Of a stretch of 64,000 nt of DNA, positions 57,690 to 64,000 are shown piece by piece. Position 1 is the stretch's first letter. Every line of letters starts with the position of its first letter. The stretch comes from Endomychus coccineus. Taxonomy: Eukaryota > Arthropoda > Insecta > Coleoptera > Endomychidae. Under the pieces are notes generated by a model that was not told the DNA's origin, did no database searches, and saw only the letters and a program-made list of their open reading frames with translations. The position numbers were made by a program, and so were the translations under genes. The DNA lies in contig OY294068.1 of NCBI GenBank assembly GCA_958510875.1, positions 166,045,962-166,109,961 of the forward strand. The letters run 5' to 3'.

Positions 57690-58680
57690 ATATATGCAGG
57701 GGAATGTTCAAATTTTTTGTTTTTTAAAATTGGGTCTGCATTTATCAATCGGGTCCATATTGAATATTTTGTTGTATAAATATACGACCAGAGTAAGCTG
57801 CATTTTTTCATTGTATAATATCATAATTCAGGCGGGAATACACGAGTGCATAATATACATTTAGTATGCTGTCAATATTAAGACAGAGCTTTAACTGCAA
57901 TGCGGCATAAAAATTACTATTGAAATTGTTTTCCAGACACAATTAAGATGCTCTTGCCAGCTTAGATATTGGTTTATATAGATTCCCAAGAATCTACTGT
58001 AAGTTGAAGGACTTATTGATATGTCATCCGCTTTTATGCTTTCATCTGGTAAAATATCATTTTCATTTTTGAATTGAATACAAATAGTTTTGCTCGTATT
58101 AATAATGAGTTTATTTTTTGCACATTATATTTTTAGTTCAAAATTTTATCTAGCCTATCCAGGAGTTCCTCAAGGATTTCTGCCTTTATTACTGCTGAAA
58201 TATCATCTGCAAATAAGATTTTGTAAACAGCGCTAATATAATCTAGCTGGTCATTGATTGATAGAAGGGAAATGAAACAACAGTGGGCCAAGCACGAAGC
58301 CCTTAGGAACACCTATATCTACTTCGTACTGACAGGATTTGATTTTAACAATATCCACATAATTTTTTCTATTATGTGCGTTGGACATTTAACAATTAAG
58401 TACATTACCTCGAAAACCAATGGCAGTTCATTTTTCAGCCAAGATATTTAAGTCCAGACAATCAAAAGTCATTATATAGGGGGAGACTCCGTCACATGTC
58501 ATGATCTATCAGAGAAAAATTCGACAGTGAACGATAAAGTTAGGTTACCGGCTACAAACTATGACAGAAGTTTCCCAAGAAGCCCTTGGCGCTTGACTCG
58601 GCCAATGCCAGATTTATACATCCCCATATTTTTCAACATTGCCAGTTGTTCAAGTATTTGGAGCTCTCTAGGTATTGAAT
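57690..58680 (-). pseudogene. Non-LTR reverse transcriptase fragment
   Basis: On the minus strand: VDIGVPKGFVLGPLLF (~58290), LDYISAVYKILFADDISAV (~58220, with the FADD catalytic motif), ILEELLDRLDKIL, then FLGIYINQYLSWQEHLN (~57970) and, in other frames, a thumb with YYALVYSRLNYDI. CR1/Jockey-type. It is a different subfamily from the 29340 LINE. Stops and shifts throughout. Confidence 0.75.
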
Positions 58681-58699
58681 AAGGAACATGCGCTCTAGT

Positions 58700-59685
58700 C
58701 TATAGTGTCAACCTAATTTTAAATGGCTTAAACAAAACTGAAAAAAATCATATCTATGATTTAGAAAATTGCATTTTCCATATTATGTTTATTAGGTATT
58801 TTGTATGTCATCTCAATGGCAGTACTTCTGTGATGGTTTTAGTACATGATCTTTGATCAGTAACAAAAGCATTTAGGTATTATTCCAAATTATTAATTCC
58901 AACTAAATACATTCCATTGCAAAATTGTAATATGTCGTTCAAGCACAGGGAAAATAAACAAGTAATTCTAACAATGATTTACTCTCGGGAATCATTTGTT
59001 ATTCAATTCATTTGAATATTACAACTTGTTTATATAATGGTGAAAGCCAGATCCGAAACAATCTTATTTGAAAGGTTCAGTAAAAACACCACTTAGATAG
59101 GAATTTCAAAAGAATCTTAATAGTATGTTCTGCTCCTTCTGTTCTATTTTTTGTTGCTGTTATTTCTCACTCTATAGACATCTATTAACTTTGTGGGTTT
59201 TGGTATCTACATTGTATCTTCTATTGTGTTATCAATCCTTCCTGTTTTACATGGAAACAGTTTCATGAATGTCTTATCCTTTTAAGAACAAATTTGAAAC
59301 TAGTAAGGTGGATTTTACTCAGAAGCATATCTTGAAATATGTCAAGATAATAGGGATTCTAACTTTGCTATGTTGTTTTTATGTGGTTATTCTTAATGAG
59401 CATTTTGTCTTCCTAACAATCGCAACCATATTGCAATTGATCCTATTTTGATAGTTTACTTAAGTTTCTCACAAATAAAATGGTTTCCAATTCAAATCAA
59501 CTCATGATCATAATTACCACCTCGATTATTTTGTCATGGCATTGGTCATAGATTTTTTATTTTTTGTCTAAAATTTGGGGTAATTTGTAAATTCTTTCCT
59601 GGCGCCCTTCATACATAACTCTTTTCGCTTCTCATTTCGGTACATCCACAAGAATGTACCTTATATTTTTTTCTTACTTATTTTA
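58700..59685. other. No gene recognised
   Basis: AT-rich sequence with chance frames only. Confidence 0.45.
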
Positions 59686-59689
59686 CCGA

Positions 59690-60615
59690 AACATCTGAAA
59701 AATAAGTAATAGTCGTATTCGTAGTATTTTTTTGATATTATCCAAAAATTTTTTGTTCCTTTTATATCTTGATTATACCAGAGGAAAACCTTTAATGTTT
59801 CTTATAGGCATCAGGAAGGTCCTCACAAAGAGTTTCACAATCTGGAAGTCTGGTAGAAAGAAGTCCTATCGAAGTTGACAGGTTTCGGCCTGACTGAGAA
59901 AGGTGGACCAGCCTGAGCTCGTCTAGTCTGCCTGCCTGGAATCACTGGTGGTGGAATAACAAACGAGATTTCCGATGAACACCTACCGTGAAAGTATCTA
60001 TAGAGAAGGGAGAGATCGCTCACCTTTCCACGATGTTCTAGAGAGATCAATGAATTCTAAATATACTCTAAGATGTTCAGCATGAGTTTGGAAGTTGAAC
60101 TCCAAACGTGTGAACAGTACTACAGGTCAGGTCGAAACTGTGCTTTGTAGATTATGACTAAATGCTGAGGTGGGAAGCAGTTATCGCAATGAACCTCACA
60201 TGATCGCCCACAAGATGGTGCTGTTGGCGTTGATTCCGAGCATGGCTATTGAGGATTTTATAGGAACAGTTCTACCTGTCATCATCGTATTAGGGATTGT
60301 GGGATTTGACTTCCTGAAGAAAATAAGATCTAAAGATCCCATCTCGGTATCAATCTTACATCTCTGGCTTCATTGAATGTTATAGGAACTCTAGAGGAGG
60401 GAGATTTATGAAGTCTATCATTATACCCAAAGCTGTGGAGGTGACAGGATATCACTTCCAACAGATCATTGATATGGGGGAGAAACAAAGTTGGTCCCAA
60501 GATAGGTCCCTGTGGTATAGCAACGTTGATATATGTATAGCTAGATATATGTTTATTTCAATGAACCACATAGCGCATGGGGTGAAACATCAAATAATAT
60601 AGCTAGGCCTAAGGT
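59690..60615 (-). pseudogene. Non-LTR RT C-terminal fragment, copy 2 of a duplicated pair
   Basis: On the minus strand: NVAIPQGPILGPTLF (~60525), PHINDLLEV, then after shifts VIIYKAQFRPDL (~60150) and a final open block at 60050-59835 reading ISLEHRGKVSDLSLLYRYFH and FVIPPPVIPGRQTRRAQ, the usual C-terminus of this LINE group. Better preserved than the partner at 55875-56740. Confidence 0.78.
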
Positions 60616-60624
60616 ATACCTTGG

Positions 60625-63385
60625 ATTGGGCAGCCGAAACGTTCGAAGTAGTATAACGTGAATTGTTTGTTCAGAAATCAGTGTAACCTGTAAATTCCAC
60701 CTTATGGCTTAGAAATGGCCGATGTAGGACAATTGGTTAACTCCTCTGACGTCAGCTATGCTAGACCGTACCTATATTCTAGGGGTCTTGGTTGCTCGGT
60801 GTAAGTGACCGCTTCTCTTCGAGGGTGTTCTGTGAGACAACGAGAGTGCCAGAAATGCGGAAAAGGACACTTCTGTTCTAGTCGTTCGAGTGTGAAGTCA
60901 ATTCTAGGTTATTCAATAGGGAGGTGTCGCTAAGCGTGGACTTGGAACCATTTATGGGAATATTCTTCTGTTGAATACAAAAACATTTTGGATTGGAATC
61001 ATTGTGATTAATAGGATAATTGATATACCTTACGGGATTTAAACCTAGTCTTGTCGAATCTGTTTGGGGAACGATAGAAAAGTTGTCTTTTGGAAGTAAA
61101 AAACCCTATCGTGTTAGAGGTAAATATCTTTGTAATTCCATTTGAGTTATTCGCTAAATTCAGGAATTAATTGCCTTCATAGGTGGTATCTGACAGAACA
61201 TAACCTAGTTCTAATTTGTTAACCATTGTTGTGTATTTGTTCATGTCTGTCTTCTGACGACAATAGGACGATAGAGTTTGAACATTTCTTTTCTACTTTT
61301 ACTGCAAGTTCTACTTGTAGTTTTTGTCTTCTTGTCTACGTCGTGAGAAATTCAACAAGAAGTGTGTTGAGGGTTGGCTTGAATCTACTGTGGAAGGTGC
61401 CTAGGAGTCACTAGCTTATTTGTGAAGTACAATCGTGGAAACGGTATGGTAATTGCAGCAGGGACCCCTTCATTGAAGTAGAGATAATTAAAACATCATC
61501 AAGCAAGTGCGACATCCAGCTCTCAGGTCAGGCTATCGATTTGGTTTATGTAACATTTGAAATTAATCAGTTAGTATCAGGTTATCGATTTTGATTCCAT
61601 GTATCATATATTAAAAATCATTGAATATCGTATTTTACTTAAATTCAACTGTTATTGGGTTATCGATTTTGATGTAATCAACTTCATCCATATTTGCTAT
61701 TAATCAACTTCATATATCATTATTGTAAGTGCTGTCTCAATTTATTTCAATATTATTATCTCAAGTAAATTTCAATCATTCTGGGTACAGGTCTTTTATT
61801 TTCTTCTTTCAGGGTAATTTAACTTGGGGACTTGAGTATTTGCATCCCCTAGTTATATTCAAAATCATTGGTTGGTTAAAATACTCTGGCGCCCTTAATT
61901 TTAACATCTAAAATATAATCTACGACCATTCTTCACTGTAGCAGTCGGCAACCAAGCGATAAAATAGAATTTTAGTTTATACTTTAGTAAGAGTAATTGC
62001 CCAACGTTTTGGGTTGGTTACAATTTGACATCCCAACGTTTTGTGCGGTTACATCAGGTTAACATCAACTAACACAATTTCAAGAGCTTCGATTGCCAAA
62101 AAATATTAAAGCCCTAAAAAATATCTAAATGTCAATGACAATCAATAAATACAAATTATGATTTGCTCGCTGGACTTCTTTCAATTCTGTTTGCTTGGAA
62201 GCTTCGGATATAACCAAGTTCCATTCGTGTTTATATTTATAATCTATGTTTAAAAATAATTAGTACTTGGGCCGAGGGTTTCCATCATTTTTGACGTGCA
62301 TATATTTCTGAACTGTCAGTACAAAACGATTGTATTGTTAAATTAATTTATTTCTCTGTTTAATTACAATGTTTCTCGAAGAGTCGTTTTCATTAATTAG
62401 TGTTTGCAAACAACACACACACAGCGAGTGAGTTAGATTCGAAATCTTGATACGCTACCACAGAATTTGAACGGGTATCGCGGTAGCTTCAGGTAGCTTA
62501 GCATAAATTATTGAACTAATATATCAGCCTATAATGAATAAATGCGAGAACGTTTTAAATTTATTATAATCGTTTCAGGTAGTCATACCTGAGGGAATAT
62601 AAGATTCGTCTTATTTTTTTAGTAGAGTAAAACTTGGATTTTCAATGAAATTGTTCTTCACAAATCTACAAGGTATTTTATGCTCGTATTTAGTAGTTAT
62701 ATATGAGACGCCGTTTGTGTCATAGTTATTACTCATATTTGAAACATTTTAAAGCATATATGTAAAAATCGGATATCTATCCAATTTTCACATACAGTGT
62801 CACCATTACAGTCCGCATCATATTGGAATTTAAAAAGAAAATAGCTTTGGTTAAAATTAGATGTCGAGAACAGTTTTATCTTCAAATTAGAGTAAAAATG
62901 GTATTACCAGTTGGAGCCAAGCGATCTTCGTTAGCTGTCAGATTTGACATTTATTGCAGAAAGTGGCGTAAAGTGGCATTTCTAAATCGAATTTGAGCAA
63001 AATTTATCTGAAAAAGATGTTTCTACTGCAATTTCATTTACGTGTGCAAAATTTCAAAAGTCTAGAATGAAGTTGCGATTTTTAATATTTATATCAACTA
63101 AAATATTTTTTTGGTAAAAATTAATTTATTTGTGTAATACTTACCGTCACGTATCAGTTCCATGATAAATATTTTATTTACTTTCCATATTTTTGAAAAC
63201 TAAAATTGCAACCATAAAAAATGTTGGCATTCATCTAAAGTTCAATTGTTTTGAAGTGAGGAATGCAGGTTAGAGTATTACTGTCATTGGCAATTACTCT
63301 TGACAGTACTCATTCAATGACAGCATCCCGGTTCTTATATATTTCGATAGAAGAGAAATAGATACTGAGGAATGTTCTGGGTAAG
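60625..63385. other. No gene recognised
   Basis: About 2.7 kb without a supported gene. Short repeated words occur (GGTTATCGATTTTGAT at ~61575 and ~61655; CCCAACGTTTTG at ~62000 and ~62030). A ~75-bp GC-richer stretch near 60770-60850 shows no identifiable RNA gene. Confidence 0.45.
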
Positions 63386-63387
63386 TA

Positions 63388-63812
63388 CCGGGATATCAAA
63401 AATTATCTTGGTCAAAGGTGGTTGTGGAATCTAAAACGTGTGTCTTACTTTACATTTGAAATAATTATGTCACTGTCACACTGACAGTGACATCAATAAC
63501 CTACAAATTTCATACCTATTTATTTAAGTTGTAAAACAATAATGAACTACAAATTATGACTTAACAGATTCTGACACAACAAAACATATTCAAAAATTTA
63601 AAGTAAGACACACGTTTTACATTCCACAACCACCCTTGACCAAGATAATTTTTAATTTGTAGTTCATTATTGTTTTACAACTGAAATAAATAGGTATGAA
63701 ATTTGCAGGTTATTGATGATGTCAGTGTGACATAATTATTTTAAACGTAAAGTAAGACACACGTTTTAGATTCCACAACCACCCTTGACCAAGATAATTT
63801 TTGATATCCCGG
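63388..63812. mobile_element. TA-flanked MITE with an extra internal terminal copy
   Basis: Ends CCGGGATATCAAAAATTATC and its inverse, TA on each side (63386-63387, 63813-63814). The terminal repeats run ~70 bp (containing GTGGTTGTGGAATCTAAAAC). A further copy of most of the right terminus lies at about 63600-63655 in the same orientation, and inner arms (CAATAATGAACTACAAATTA) also face each other, giving a partly nested palindrome. Confidence 0.75.
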
Positions 63813-63862
63813 TATAAACAAGTTTTAAGGTTTCTTTGCCTAATTGGCCACAATTTCATGTA
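63813..63862 (+). repeat. Dispersed repeat fragment, copy 2
   Basis: Same sequence as 521-567. It starts at the base after the MITE at 63388-63812, suggesting the MITE inserted into or beside this repeat. Confidence 0.6.
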
Positions 63863-64000
63863 AGTATATTAAGTGAAAGTGGTTTTATTTTAAGGTATGT
63901 AATCTAGTTTTTTGCAATAATCTCAAAAATTGTGAATTTTCCGGGGAAATTAAAATCATATCGAAATGCAATAGATAAATATAATTTAGGAGTAGGATTG

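Noticed and set aside
1..64000. CRISPR arrays, operons, Shine-Dalgarno sites, rRNA genes
   Set aside because: No regularly spaced repeat/spacer units, no bacterial gene layout and no rRNA-like GC-rich conserved stretch; the window is eukaryotic.
1..64000. LTR retrotransposon or endogenous viral sequence
   Set aside because: I saw no gag/protease/integrase motifs, paired long terminal repeats or viral protein motifs; all RT pieces fit non-LTR or Penelope types.

Overview
This is a eukaryotic, almost certainly insect, nuclear window. It is AT-rich, has no bacterial gene organisation and no complete host gene, and most of the recognisable sequence is transposable-element (TE) debris. The families present (long-TIR Tc1/mariner-like, hAT with BED finger, HARBI1/Harbinger, pogo/Tigger, THAP-type, several non-LTR clades, Penelope) fit an insect such as a beetle; the species cannot be read from the sequence.

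Layout. 1-5130: AT microsatellites, a ~2.4 kb inverted-repeat structure (1670-4110) and inside it a foldback element (2605-3586). 5137-7254: a Tc1/mariner-like element with ~0.5 kb TIRs and TA target duplication. 7534-9703: a hAT element with a perfect 8-bp target duplication and a smaller MITE nested in it. 13020-14435: a 177-bp tandem array. 15099-19065: an element with ~330-bp inverted ends that carries a broken PIN/XPG-like plus eight-cysteine gene (Academ-like), into which a 1.67 kb Harbinger element has inserted. 19406-25770: half foldback copies, two LINE fragments, and an unexplained inverted pair at 21989-23550. 26899-29226 and 38973-41296: two copies of a second long-TIR Tc1/mariner-like family. 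29340-31400: a wrecked LINE. 31432-33557: pogo/Tigger. 33595-34170: a THAP-carrying element with TTGA target duplication. 35007-36263: a second full foldback. 41770-46062: two LINE remnants, one with RNase H and a poly-A tail. 46877-47767: a truncated relative of the 5137 element. 49560-57430: Penelope-like material with hammerhead-ribozyme-like motifs, a ~163-bp satellite and a P-element/THAP9-like fragment. 55875-60620: three LINE fragments on the minus strand, two of them paralogous copies sharing both ends. 63388-63812: a TA-flanked MITE.

How it fits together. Nothing here forms a working pathway. The window reads as intergenic or intronic DNA built by repeated and nested insertion. Two short segments (14831-14908 and 46290-46337) have good splice-site contexts, are multiples of three long and open in phase; they are the only candidate host exons I can point to, and both are speculative. 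The most interesting signals are the Academ-like PIN/Cys8 element with the Harbinger nested in its terminal repeat, the hammerhead-like motifs in Penelope-derived copies, and the two sister long-TIR elements that share the same reading-frame breaks.
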